The notes under the pieces were generated by a model. The model was given only the letters and a program-made list of their open reading frames with translations. It did no database searches and was not told where the DNA came from. A program made the translations under genes and the position numbers. A DNA stretch of 7,245 nt from Boseongicola sp. (lineage in GTDB: Bacteria; Pseudomonadota; Alphaproteobacteria; Rhodobacterales; Rhodobacteraceae): NCBI GenBank assembly GCA_013042895.1, contig JABDPD010000394.1, forward strand, positions 1 to 7,245. Reading direction: 5' to 3'. Within the stretch, counting starts at the first letter, position 1; each line of letters starts with the position of its first letter. Shown here piece by piece: positions 1 through 6,774 of the stretch.

Positions 1-555
1 CGCTGGAACGTCGAGGCAGATCGCTGCCGCCACCAGCGCATGCGCGTGATCCTGACAAACGCCATGCCCGGCCTCCAAAGCCTGCGCCGCTGTCGTCTGC
101 GCATCAGTCTCCCCCGGCGTGTAGGCAATCGCCTCGCCGATAGCGTTTGCGAGCGCATGTGCTTGCGCCAATGGCTCTGAAACGCCCTCGACCGCAGAAT
201 GTGCCAACTCACGGATCGGCGCACTTGGGTGTGTAAACGGCCCGCGCCGCACATACGCCATCGGCGGCACCTTTTCGCGATGCCCCTTTAAGACACCCGA
301 CAAATCCGTCGTCTCAACCGTACCGGACACCTTAACCACCACCGTTTCGACCGATCCGAGGAAAGTTGCCGTCTCAATTAGATCACCCGCCCCATCGCGG
401 AAATTCGCTCCGCGAAAAGCGCCTTCAATATCGACATCCCAGTCAATGACCGTCTGTCCTTCAAACAGCGATGGCCAAAGCCGCAGAGACTGCGCCACAC
501 CCCGCATCGGCGGGTCAAACTTGTAGCTTGTTCGGTGATTCACCTGCAATCGCAT
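1..555 (-). CDS. Transglutaminase-family protein (bacterial transglutaminase-like N-terminal plus core), 3' part beyond the left edge
   Basis: The first 185 codons are present, starting at the ATG at 555 and still open at base 1. Residues 1 to about 80 (MRLQVNHRTSYKFDPP..., then LRLWP) resemble the beta-rich N-terminal domain of bacterial transglutaminase-like proteins. The papain-like core begins around residue 110, and GHGVCQDHAH at 163-172 places the catalytic cysteine at Cys167. The His and Asp of the triad would lie to the left of the window. Family members are usually about 260-300 aa, so roughly two thirds is visible. The start is well supported: the ATG overlaps the TAA of the alpha-E gene (TAATG) and GGGGAGG lies 7 nt upstream inside that gene. 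By family it may cleave or transfer amide bonds; the substrate is unknown. It is the third gene of a cassette with ATP-grasp and alpha-E proteins. Confidence 0.9.
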   Translation of the reverse strand, partial: MRLQVNHRTSYKFDPPMRGVAQSLRLWPSLFEGQTVIDWDVDIEGAFRGANFRDGAGDLIETATFLGSVETVVVKVSGTVETTDLSGVLKGHREKVPPMAYVRRGPFTHPSAPIRELAHSAVEGVSEPLAQAHALANAIGEAIAYTPGETDAQTTAAQALEAGHGVCQDHAHALVAAAICLDVPA

Positions 556-1517
556 TAACGTGCCTCCCCGATCAAATAGACTTCGCTGATCACCGCAGAA
601 AGCTGCGCAATCTCATTAATCGACCGCGATAAAAACTCGTGCAGACCTTCGTCGAAAACGTCCTCAATCGTGATCTCGCTCAAGGCCGCAACCGCATTGC
701 GCGCATGAGTTTGCGCCTTCGTGGTTTGCCCATAGCCACGCGCCAATCGATCCAGATGCCAACACGCCTCTTCAACACATGTGATCAATGATCGAGGCGA
801 CTTCCGGTTCAAAATCAGGAAATCTGCAATCTTCGACGCCGTCACTTCGCCACCATAGGCCCAGTTGAATGCTCGATGCGAGGACAAGGCCCGTAGAATC
901 GTCCGCCACTGATAATTGTCCAATCCCGTGCCGACGAAATCCACCTGTGGCAGTAAAACGAAGTATTTCACATCCAAAAGCCGCGCCGTACTGTCTGCGC
1001 GCTCAAGATAAGTGCCGATATTCAGAAAATCGTAACCATCAATGCGAAGCTGGGTGTCCTCAATCGTCCCCCGGATCAGCGCCGCGGTGCGCAGCGTCCA
1101 GTCAATCAGATCACTCATCGACAACTTCGATCGCTCGGTCCTTTTCAACTCGCGCATTTCCTGATGCGCATTGTTCAACGCATCCCAAGTCTGGCTTGTC
1201 AGTGCAGTCCGAACAATCCGCGCATTCTCTCGCGCGCTTTCTATGCATGAAGCCACCGACGAAGGGTTGTCGGAATCGAAAAACAGGAAACTCTCAACAT
1301 TCCGCTCGCGAATATCGTCGCCGTATTTTTCCTCGAAACGATATGCTGTCCCGCTCGCCTGCAGCACCGACTCCCATTCGTTGCGAAACCCACCCGAGGT
1401 GTTCGGAATAAGCGCATTGCGCGAGCCGACTTCAAACAGTCGCGCAACAGTCTCGGCACGTTCAACAAGGCGACCAATCCAGAAAAGGTTCTCGGCGTGG
1501 CGTGCTAAAAGGGTCAT
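555..1517 (-). CDS. Alpha-E domain-containing protein (DUF403)
   Basis: A 320-aa, predominantly alpha-helical cytoplasmic protein with no signal peptide or membrane segment. Numbered from the ATG at 1517, it opens MTLLARHAENLFWIGR, with the family signature AENLFWIGRLVERAE at 8-22. A second copy-like signature, YLERADSTARLLDVKY, lies near 170-185, and FLILNRKSPRSL at 233-244. The repeated ExAxxxARLL pattern is typical of alpha-E proteins. The biochemical role is unknown; comparative genomics pairs the family with circularly permuted ATP-grasp enzymes and transglutaminases, so a partner or scaffold role in amide-bond chemistry is inferred. The 1517 start forms an ATGA overlap with the ATP-grasp stop and matches the usual family N-terminus. 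An in-frame ATG at 1532 would add five residues (MGDGR) and has AAGGA just upstream, so it cannot be excluded. Confidence 0.9.
   Translation of the reverse strand: MTLLARHAENLFWIGRLVERAETVARLFEVGSRNALIPNTSGGFRNEWESVLQASGTAYRFEEKYGDDIRERNVESFLFFDSDNPSSVASCIESARENARIVRTALTSQTWDALNNAHQEMRELKRTERSKLSMSDLIDWTLRTAALIRGTIEDTQLRIDGYDFLNIGTYLERADSTARLLDVKYFVLLPQVDFVGTGLDNYQWRTILRALSSHRAFNWAYGGEVTASKIADFLILNRKSPRSLITCVEEACWHLDRLARGYGQTTKAQTHARNAVAALSEITIEDVFDEGLHEFLSRSINEIAQLSAVISEVYLIGEAR
563..569 (-). promoter_or_regulatory. Strong ribosome binding site of the transglutaminase gene
   Basis: On the minus strand GGGGAGG sits 7 nt before the ATG at 555. It lies within the last codons of the alpha-E gene (Gly-Glu-Ala-Arg-stop). 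It fixes the transglutaminase start and suggests efficient independent initiation in addition to coupling through the TAATG junction. Confidence 0.7.
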
Positions 1518-2935
1518 TCTGCCATCACCCATGTGTCCTTGACGCCGCCGCCCTGGCTGGAATTCACCACCAGCGACCCTTCCGTCAATGCCACCCGTGT
1601 CAGCCCTCCGGGGACCAGTTCGATCTTCTCACCCACAAGACAATAGGGCCTTAAATCCACGTGCCGCGGCGCAATCCCTTCCTCAACAAACGTGGGACAG
1701 GTCGACAAGGCCAGCGTCGGTTGTGCAATATAATTGCTGGGGTTCTCTTCAATCTTTGTGCGGAACAGCTCGATCTGATCCTTGGTTGAGCGCGGCCCAA
1801 CCAGCATACCGTAGCCCCCCGAGCCGTGCACTTCCTTCACGACCAGTTCATCCAGGTTCTCGATGACATACTTCATATCGTCGCCTTTGGAGCATTGCCA
1901 CGTCGGCACATTGTTCAGGATCGGTTCTTCGCCCAGATAAAAACGGATCATGTCCGGTACGAAAGTATAGATTGCCTTGTCATCCGCCACACCCGCTCCC
2001 GGAGCGCTGGCAATTGCGACGCCTCCTGAGCGGTAGACATTCATCAATCCGGGGACGCCCAGCATCGACTCTGGATTGAAGCACAAGGGATCAATGAATG
2101 CGTCATCAATCCGTCGGTAAATCACATCGACCTTCTTCGGCCCCTCCGTCGTGCGCATATAGCAAAAGTCGCCTTTGACGAATAAATCCTGCCCTTCAAC
2201 CAGCGCAACACCCATCATATCGGCCAGAAAACTGTGTTCGTAATAGGCCGAGTTGAAATGCCCCGGGGTCAGGATCGCAATCGTCGGCTCACCATCGCAT
2301 TTCTCGGGAGCAACACTCGCCAAGGTCCGTTTCAATTGTGCGGGATAGCTTTCCACCGGGGCAATCCGGTTTTCGCGAAACAGCTGCGGGAACATCCGCA
2401 TCATGATCTCGCGGTTTTCCAGCATGTAAGACACACCCGACGGCGTGCGACAGTTGTCCTCCAGCACGAAAAACTCGTCCGGGCCCGTCCTTACCAGATC
2501 AATTCCAACAATATGGCTATAAACCCCGCGCGGAGGTTTAATTCCCACCACAGCCTTCTCATAGGCCTCGTTTTGATAGACCAACCGCCCGGGGATCTTT
2601 CCAGCACGGACGATCTCGCCCCGCCCATAGACATCCATCAAGAATGCATTCAAAGCGCGCGCGCGCTGCTTCACACCACGATCCAGCTTGCGCCATTCCT
2701 CGGCCGAGAAAATGCGCGGGAACATATCGAACGGGATCAGCCGATCCGGATCTCCACCCTCGCCGTAGACCGCAAACGTAATCCCGATCCGCCGAAACAG
2801 CGCCTCCGCTTCGGATTGCTTGGTGTTTCGGAACTCATCCGGCATCTCCGCCGCCCAAGCGTCCAGCCCCGCATAAGGCGCTCGTACCGCGCCTTCCATG
2901 CCCATTTCGTTGAAATAGTTTGGTTTTTCCAACAT
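1514..2935 (-). CDS. Circularly permuted type 2 ATP-grasp protein (DUF404/DUF407)
   Basis: A complete 473-aa cytoplasmic protein starting at the ATG at 2935. Family signatures are clear: EGAVRAPY at 14-21, RRIGITFAVYG near 48-58, the loop LEDNCRTPSGVSYMLENRE at 158-176, VVKEVHGSGGYGMLVGP at 365-381 (the glycine-rich nucleotide-binding segment), DLRPYCLVG at 427-435 and VNSSQGGGVKDTWV at 457-470. Length and motif order match intact family members. ATP-grasp enzymes of this type are predicted to activate a carboxylate with ATP and join it to an amine (amidoligase); the real substrate is not known. It is the first gene of the minus-strand cassette and overlaps the alpha-E gene by 4 nt (ATGA). 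A longer form would need the TTG at 2956, which is unlikely because AAGGGGAG precedes the ATG at 2935. Confidence 0.93.
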   Translation of the reverse strand: MLEKPNYFNEMGMEGAVRAPYAGLDAWAAEMPDEFRNTKQSEAEALFRRIGITFAVYGEGGDPDRLIPFDMFPRIFSAEEWRKLDRGVKQRARALNAFLMDVYGRGEIVRAGKIPGRLVYQNEAYEKAVVGIKPPRGVYSHIVGIDLVRTGPDEFFVLEDNCRTPSGVSYMLENREIMMRMFPQLFRENRIAPVESYPAQLKRTLASVAPEKCDGEPTIAILTPGHFNSAYYEHSFLADMMGVALVEGQDLFVKGDFCYMRTTEGPKKVDVIYRRIDDAFIDPLCFNPESMLGVPGLMNVYRSGGVAIASAPGAGVADDKAIYTFVPDMIRFYLGEEPILNNVPTWQCSKGDDMKYVIENLDELVVKEVHGSGGYGMLVGPRSTKDQIELFRTKIEENPSNYIAQPTLALSTCPTFVEEGIAPRHVDLRPYCLVGEKIELVPGGLTRVALTEGSLVVNSSQGGGVKDTWVMAE

Positions 2936-2937
2936 TT

Positions 2938-2945
2938 CTCCCCTT
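2938..2945 (-). promoter_or_regulatory. Ribosome binding site deciding the ATP-grasp gene start
   Basis: Minus-strand AAGGGGAG followed by AA and the ATG at 2935. It is purine-rich and well placed, with the AAGG core 6 nt from the start. It favours this ATG over the upstream in-frame TTG at 2956. Confidence 0.6.
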
Positions 2946-2955
2946 CTTAACCTCA

Positions 2956-2984
2956 ACTATGGCAACCTGATCTGCAAAGTTAAA
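2956..2984 (-). promoter_or_regulatory. Possible promoter of the ATP-grasp/alpha-E/transglutaminase cassette
   Basis: On the minus strand TTTAAC (2984-2979) is separated by exactly 17 nt from CATAGT (2961-2956). The -10-like box matches TATAAT at four positions and the -35-like box matches TTGACA at three, so this is a weak candidate. Transcription would start near 2949 and give a leader of only about 13 nt, just long enough to carry the ribosome binding site. Position and spacing are the main support. Confidence 0.25.
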
Positions 2985-2997
2985 GGGTAAGCACCCT
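2984..2997. repeat. Small inverted repeat in the divergent intergenic region
   Basis: AGGGT-AAGC-ACCCT is a perfect 5-bp inverted repeat with a 4-nt loop. It lies between the divergent ATP-grasp and exonuclease genes and abuts the possible -35 box of the minus-strand promoter. It could be an operator half-site pair or a small RNA hairpin. At 5 bp it may also be chance. No T-run follows it, so it is not a convincing terminator. Confidence 0.25.
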
Positions 2998-3031
2998 GAA
3001 GCCGTGCACAGCAACGCACAAAGAAAGGTAA

Positions 3032-4072
3032 ATGCCCGCTGTTCAGGCAGTTTCAGAACGCTACCATCCTCGTATGAGCCAATCGCCCGTCCTCACCTTC
3101 ACCAAATCAGGCGTCTATTGCCCGGCCGGTGACTTCTATATCGATCCGTGGCGACCTGTAGATCGCGCGCTAATCACACACGGTCATGCCGACCACGCCC
3201 GCTCCGGCATGAACCGCTATCTCGCCACGAGAAGCGCTGCCCCGGTCATGCGCCACCGCCTCGGCGACATCACCTTGCAAACCACTGACTACGGCGAGAC
3301 GCATCAAGTCGGCGATGCAATGGTCAGCTTCCACCCTGCAGGTCACGTCCCCGGTTCGGCCCAAATTCGCGTTGAGGTCGGCGGAGAAGTCTGGGTTGTC
3401 TCCGGAGACTACAAAGTTGTCGACGACGGTGTCTCAGAGCCTTTCGAGCCGGTCACTTGTCACACTTTCATTTCCGAATGCACCTTCGGCTTGCCAGTTT
3501 TCAACTGGGACCAACCCGAAGCCGTGGCAGCTGACGTCAACGCTTGGTGGGCCAAGAACGCCGCCGATGGGCGCTTCTCCATCTGCGGCGCCTACGCTCT
3601 CGGCAAAGCCCAGCGTATCCTCGCAAACCTTGACACCAACATCGGCCCCATCCTCACCCACGGCGCGATCGAAAACACCAATGAGGTCCTGCGTGAGCAA
3701 GGCATCCACCTCCCGGACACAATCCGCGTTACACCTGACCTCAATCCCAAGGACCACCCCCGCGCCTTCATCCTCACCGTCCCTTCGGCCATGAACAGCA
3801 CATGGGCCAACAAATTCCGCCCTGCCTCCACCGCCTTCGCGAGCGGCTGGATGGCGTTAAGAGGTGTGCGCCGCCGACGCTCTGCCGACCGGGGATTCGT
3901 CATATCCGATCATGCCGACTGGGGCGGTCTTAACGCTGCCATCAAAGCCACTGGAGCCGAGCGCGTTTTCGTCACCCACGGCTACACCTCGGTCTTCCGC
4001 CGCTGGCTGGAAGAACAAGGGTATGACGCTGGCATTGTGGAAACCGAATACGGCGAAGAAGACGACACTTAA
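3032..4072 (+). CDS. Ligase-associated DNA exonuclease, metallo-beta-lactamase fold
   Basis: A 346-aa protein if started at 3032. Metal-binding motifs are all present: HGHADH at 50-55, a histidine in PAGHVPGSAQ at 102-111 (His104), aspartate in SGDYK at 124-128 (Asp126), SDHADW at 292-297 and FVTHG at 313-317. FISECTFGLP at 147-156 and YALGKAQRIL at 188-197 are characteristic of the ligase-associated exonuclease family, which is related to beta-CASP nucleases. It is predicted to be a cytoplasmic DNA-end-processing nuclease working with an ATP-dependent DNA ligase in repair. Start choice is open. The ATG at 3032 has AAAGG 3 nt upstream but adds 14 residues unlike the family. The ATG at 3074 (MSQSPVLTF) matches the usual N-terminus but has no visible ribosome binding site. 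No clear promoter was seen, and the ligase gene is not next to it. Confidence 0.92.
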   Translation: MPAVQAVSERYHPRMSQSPVLTFTKSGVYCPAGDFYIDPWRPVDRALITHGHADHARSGMNRYLATRSAAPVMRHRLGDITLQTTDYGETHQVGDAMVSFHPAGHVPGSAQIRVEVGGEVWVVSGDYKVVDDGVSEPFEPVTCHTFISECTFGLPVFNWDQPEAVAADVNAWWAKNAADGRFSICGAYALGKAQRILANLDTNIGPILTHGAIENTNEVLREQGIHLPDTIRVTPDLNPKDHPRAFILTVPSAMNSTWANKFRPASTAFASGWMALRGVRRRRSADRGFVISDHADWGGLNAAIKATGAERVFVTHGYTSVFRRWLEEQGYDAGIVETEYGEEDDT

Positions 4073-4086
4073 CCACGCGCAGCAGG

Positions 4087-4115
4087 TTTTCCTTGCCACG
4101 TACTTTCTGTATGAT
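4087..4115 (+). promoter_or_regulatory. Candidate sigma-70-type promoter for the gpmI operon
   Basis: TTTTCC (4087-4092), a 17-nt spacer, then TATGAT (4110-4115), which matches the TATAAT consensus at five of six positions. The -35 box is weak (three of six). Transcription would start near 4122, giving a leader of about 23 nt before the gpmI ATG at 4145. It lies in the 72-bp gap after the exonuclease stop, which contains no terminator-like hairpin, so read-through from the exonuclease gene is also possible. Confidence 0.4.
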
Positions 4116-4144
4116 CCGCCAAAATCAAAACAATGAGACATGGC

Positions 4145-5665
4145 ATGAGCAACCCGAAACCAGTGGTCCTTTGCATCCTCGACGGCTGGGGCATCAACCC
4201 CGACACCTCCGCCAACGCGCCCGCGCTGGCTGACACGCCGACCTTCGACCGCATTTTGGCGACTTGCCCAAACGCCACACTCATCACACATGGCCCGGAC
4301 GTCGGCCTTCCCACAGGCCAGATGGGCAACTCCGAGGTAGGGCACACAAACATCGGCGCAGGCCGCGTCGTCGCTATGGATCTGGGCCAGATCGACCTCG
4401 CTATCGAGGACGGCTCGTTCTTCGACAAACCCGAAATCACAGCCTTCGCCGACGCGCTTCTTGCCACGGGTGGAACTGCTCACCTCATGGGCGTCGTCTC
4501 TGATGGTGGTGTGCATGGCCATCTGACCCACGTCATCGCCTCCGCCAAGGCCCTCTCCGACCGGAGTGTTCCCGTAGCTATCCACGCCGTCACGGATGGC
4601 CGAGACGTCGCCCCACAATCCGCAGTAGGTTTCATGGAAACCCTTGGCGAGAACCTCCCTCCCAACGCCTTTATTGCGACGGTAAATGGGCGTTACTACG
4701 CCATGGACCGCGACAACCGCTGGGAACGCGTCAGCAAAGCTTACGCTTCAATGATAAAAGGGCAGGGGGCCAAAGCGGACGATCCCATCTCCGCGATTAA
4801 AGATGCCTATGAAGCGGATACAGTGGACGAATTCATACTGCCCACCGTCATCGCCGGATACGACGGGTTGCGTGACGGCGACGGCTTCTGGTGCCTCAAC
4901 TTCCGGGCTGACCGTGCCCGCGAAATCCTCAGTGCGATCGGCGATCCTGACTTCGACGAGTTCGAAAGAGGCCCGCGACCCAATCTGGCGGCACGCCTTG
5001 GCATGGTCGACTACTCTGAAGCCCACAACGCCTACATGACCACGGTATTCCCAAAGCAAAAGATCGCAAACACGCTTGGCGAATGGGCCGCCAAACACGA
5101 CCTCAAACAATTCCGGCTCGCTGAAACCGAGAAATACCCGCACGTCACTTTCTTTTTGAACGGAGGTCGGGAAACGCCCGAAGACGGTGAAGACCGCTTT
5201 ATGCCAAAATCACCCAAAGTCGCCACCTATGACCTGCAGCCCGAAATGTCGTCGGTCGAGGTCACCGACCACTTCGTCCGAGCCATTGAAGACGGCTACG
5301 ACCTAATCGTCGTGAACTACGCCAACCCCGACATGGTCGGCCACACTGGTGATCTACAAGCGGCGATGGCCGCGTGCGCCGCCGTGGACCAAGGTCTTGC
5401 CCGCGTCATGGTTGCCCTCGAAAAAGCCGGAGGCGCTATGGTCCTCACCGCCGATCACGGCAACTGCGAAACCATGGTCGATCCCGAAACCGGCGGTCCG
5501 CACACAGCCCACACGACAAACCTCGTCCCTGTGGCGGTCATCGGCGGCCCCCAAGGTGCTACGCTTTCCGACGGACGCCTCGCTGACCTTGCGCCGACGC
5601 TTCTCGACCTCCTTGGCCTTGACCTGCCACCCGAGATGACCGGGAAGAGCCTAATCAACCGATGA
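4145..5665 (+). CDS. gpmI: 2,3-bisphosphoglycerate-independent phosphoglycerate mutase
   Basis: A complete 506-aa protein interconverting 3-phosphoglycerate and 2-phosphoglycerate in glycolysis and gluconeogenesis through a phosphoserine intermediate; it is a Mn-dependent member of the alkaline phosphatase superfamily. Visible motifs are LDGWG at 12-16 (metal Asp13), MGNSEVGHTNIGAGR at 60-74 with catalytic Ser63, SDGGVHGH at 119-126, DGRD at 151-154, FRADRARE at 253-260, TEKYPHVTFFLNGG at 328-341, NYANPDMVGHTG at 391-402 (Asp396 and His400), TADHGN at 435-440 (Asp437 and His438) and TAHTTNLVP at 454-462. Length is normal and no key residue is missing. The start at 4145 gives MSNPKPVVLCILDGWG, the usual N-terminus. 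An in-frame ATG at 4133 adds MRHG and has no ribosome binding site. It is the first gene of a plus-strand operon, and its TGA overlaps the envC-like start. Confidence 0.96.
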   Translation: MSNPKPVVLCILDGWGINPDTSANAPALADTPTFDRILATCPNATLITHGPDVGLPTGQMGNSEVGHTNIGAGRVVAMDLGQIDLAIEDGSFFDKPEITAFADALLATGGTAHLMGVVSDGGVHGHLTHVIASAKALSDRSVPVAIHAVTDGRDVAPQSAVGFMETLGENLPPNAFIATVNGRYYAMDRDNRWERVSKAYASMIKGQGAKADDPISAIKDAYEADTVDEFILPTVIAGYDGLRDGDGFWCLNFRADRAREILSAIGDPDFDEFERGPRPNLAARLGMVDYSEAHNAYMTTVFPKQKIANTLGEWAAKHDLKQFRLAETEKYPHVTFFLNGGRETPEDGEDRFMPKSPKVATYDLQPEMSSVEVTDHFVRAIEDGYDLIVVNYANPDMVGHTGDLQAAMAACAAVDQGLARVMVALEKAGGAMVLTADHGNCETMVDPETGGPHTAHTTNLVPVAVIGGPQGATLSDGRLADLAPTLLDLLGLDLPPEMTGKSLINR

Positions 5666-6765
5666 AGCATCTTGCCGTTTGCCTCGCGCTGCTGATTGCC
5701 CCTGTGGCCTCCGCTCAAGAGGCACCGGCCGACATTGCGCGCGAGGCTTCCGACTTCCTCAATCAAGCCGCACTCGCGTTGTCCGAAGCCGAAGGCTCCC
5801 GCAACCGCATCGCCGCTCTGACCGCCACCGTCCAGGCCTACGAACGCGGCCTCACCACTATGCGCGAAGGCCTGCGTCGCGCCGCGCTGGAAGAACGCGC
5901 GATCCGAAGTGATCTGAAAACCCGCGACGCTGAATTGATGCAGCTCCTCGCCGCGCTTCAAAGCATTGAGCGAAGCGGCGGTGCTGCCCAAGTCCTCCAC
6001 CCCGATGGCCCACTTCCCGCAATCCGTACCGGCATGCTCGCCAGCGAACTTGTCCCCGCCCTGAACGCCCGCGCTCAGGTGGTCGCCCGCGACCTCACCG
6101 GCGTCCAGGATATCATCGCGCTCCAGACCGCTGGTCAAAAGCAACTCGAAGAAGGCCTCGCCGGTATTCGCACCGCGCGCCTCGCTTTGTCCCAAGCCAT
6201 CTCCAACCGCACTGACCTTCCCGCACCGGCTGCCACCGATCAGGCCACAATGGAAGCATTGATCAATTCCTCCGAAACCCTCACCGCCTTCGCCGACAAT
6301 TTCGCGACCGATCCTACCGGGACTGTCCTCGACGACAGCTCATGGCCCATGCCCGTAACAGGCCGCATTCTGCGCGATTTCAACGAAGCCGACGCCGTCG
6401 GAGTGCGCCGCCCCGGCTGGATTGTCGCCGCAGACGAAGGCGCCATCCTCACCACACCCACCCCCGCGACCGTTCGCTTCGCAGGAGACCTCCCTGAATT
6501 CGGAACGGTCGTCATCCTCGAACCCCAACCTGGCGAATTGCTCATTCTCGCTGGCGCTGGCGAGGTTTTCGTAAACCGAGGCCAGATCCTCTCGAAAGAC
6601 GAACCAATCGGCTTCATGAGCGGCGATTTTGCACAAGCACAAGAGAATTTGATCGAAACGGAACAAGGCAGTGGTCAACTCGGGCGCGAAACGCTTTATA
6701 TTGAGTTAAGACAAGGCCGCGAAGCCGTAGATCCTGGTTCTCGGTTCAATGGTCAGACAGATTAA
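5662..6765 (+). CDS. envC: EnvC-like murein hydrolase activator (coiled coil plus degenerate LytM domain)
   Basis: A 367-aa exported protein. A signal peptide covers residues 1-18 (MKHLAVCLALLIAPVASA, cleavage likely before Gln19). A long helical, coiled-coil-prone segment rich in Ala, Glu, Arg and Leu runs from about 24 to 185. A C-terminal M23/LytM-like domain spans about 229-360 (WPMPVTGRILRDF to LYIELRQGREAVDP). The zinc-binding His and Asp residues of active M23 peptidases are absent: the segment normally holding HxH near the end reads ETLYIELR, and the middle histidine region reads LLILAGAGEVF. This fits the EnvC class, which activates periplasmic amidases rather than cutting peptidoglycan itself. 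It is shorter than E. coli EnvC (about 420 aa). ATG overlaps the gpmI TGA (ATGA) and no strong ribosome binding site is seen, so translational coupling is likely. The symbol is by architecture and context. Confidence 0.85.
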   Translation: MKHLAVCLALLIAPVASAQEAPADIAREASDFLNQAALALSEAEGSRNRIAALTATVQAYERGLTTMREGLRRAALEERAIRSDLKTRDAELMQLLAALQSIERSGGAAQVLHPDGPLPAIRTGMLASELVPALNARAQVVARDLTGVQDIIALQTAGQKQLEEGLAGIRTARLALSQAISNRTDLPAPAATDQATMEALINSSETLTAFADNFATDPTGTVLDDSSWPMPVTGRILRDFNEADAVGVRRPGWIVAADEGAILTTPTPATVRFAGDLPEFGTVVILEPQPGELLILAGAGEVFVNRGQILSKDEPIGFMSGDFAQAQENLIETEQGSGQLGRETLYIELRQGREAVDPGSRFNGQTD

Positions 6766-6768
6766 GGA
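6764..6768 (+). promoter_or_regulatory. Ribosome binding site of the ctpA-like gene
   Basis: AAGGA overlaps the envC-like TAA stop and lies 6 nt before the ATG at 6775. It fixes the start and shows that the two genes are only 9 nt apart, consistent with one transcript. Confidence 0.7.
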
Positions 6769-6774
6769 ACTGTA

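Noticed and set aside
869..1411. 180-codon open frame on the plus strand opposite the alpha-E gene
   Set aside because: Low-complexity, Ser/Arg/Pro-rich translation with no known motif, antisense to a convincing gene; a shadow frame.
2234..2950. 238-codon open frame on the plus strand opposite the ATP-grasp gene
   Set aside because: It lies wholly antisense to a gene with clear family motifs, has no recognisable domain or ribosome binding site, and its composition follows from the codon bias of the opposite strand.
2936..2956. TTG start at 2956 extending the ATP-grasp protein by seven residues
   Set aside because: The extension (LRLRRGE) is encoded by the ribosome binding site region itself, and the ATG at 2935 has a properly placed AAGGGGAG.
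4073..4144. Terminator or riboswitch between the exonuclease and gpmI
   Set aside because: No stable inverted repeat followed by a T-run was found, and the gap is too short for a known riboswitch; only promoter-like boxes are visible.
3857..4618. 253-codon minus-strand open frame across the exonuclease end and gpmI start
   Set aside because: It spans two real genes and the intergenic promoter region on the other strand, with no domain signature; explained by high G+C and codon periodicity.
5455..6195. 246-codon minus-strand open frame across the gpmI end and envC-like gene
   Set aside because: Gly/Ala-rich antisense translation without motifs; both genes opposite it are well supported.
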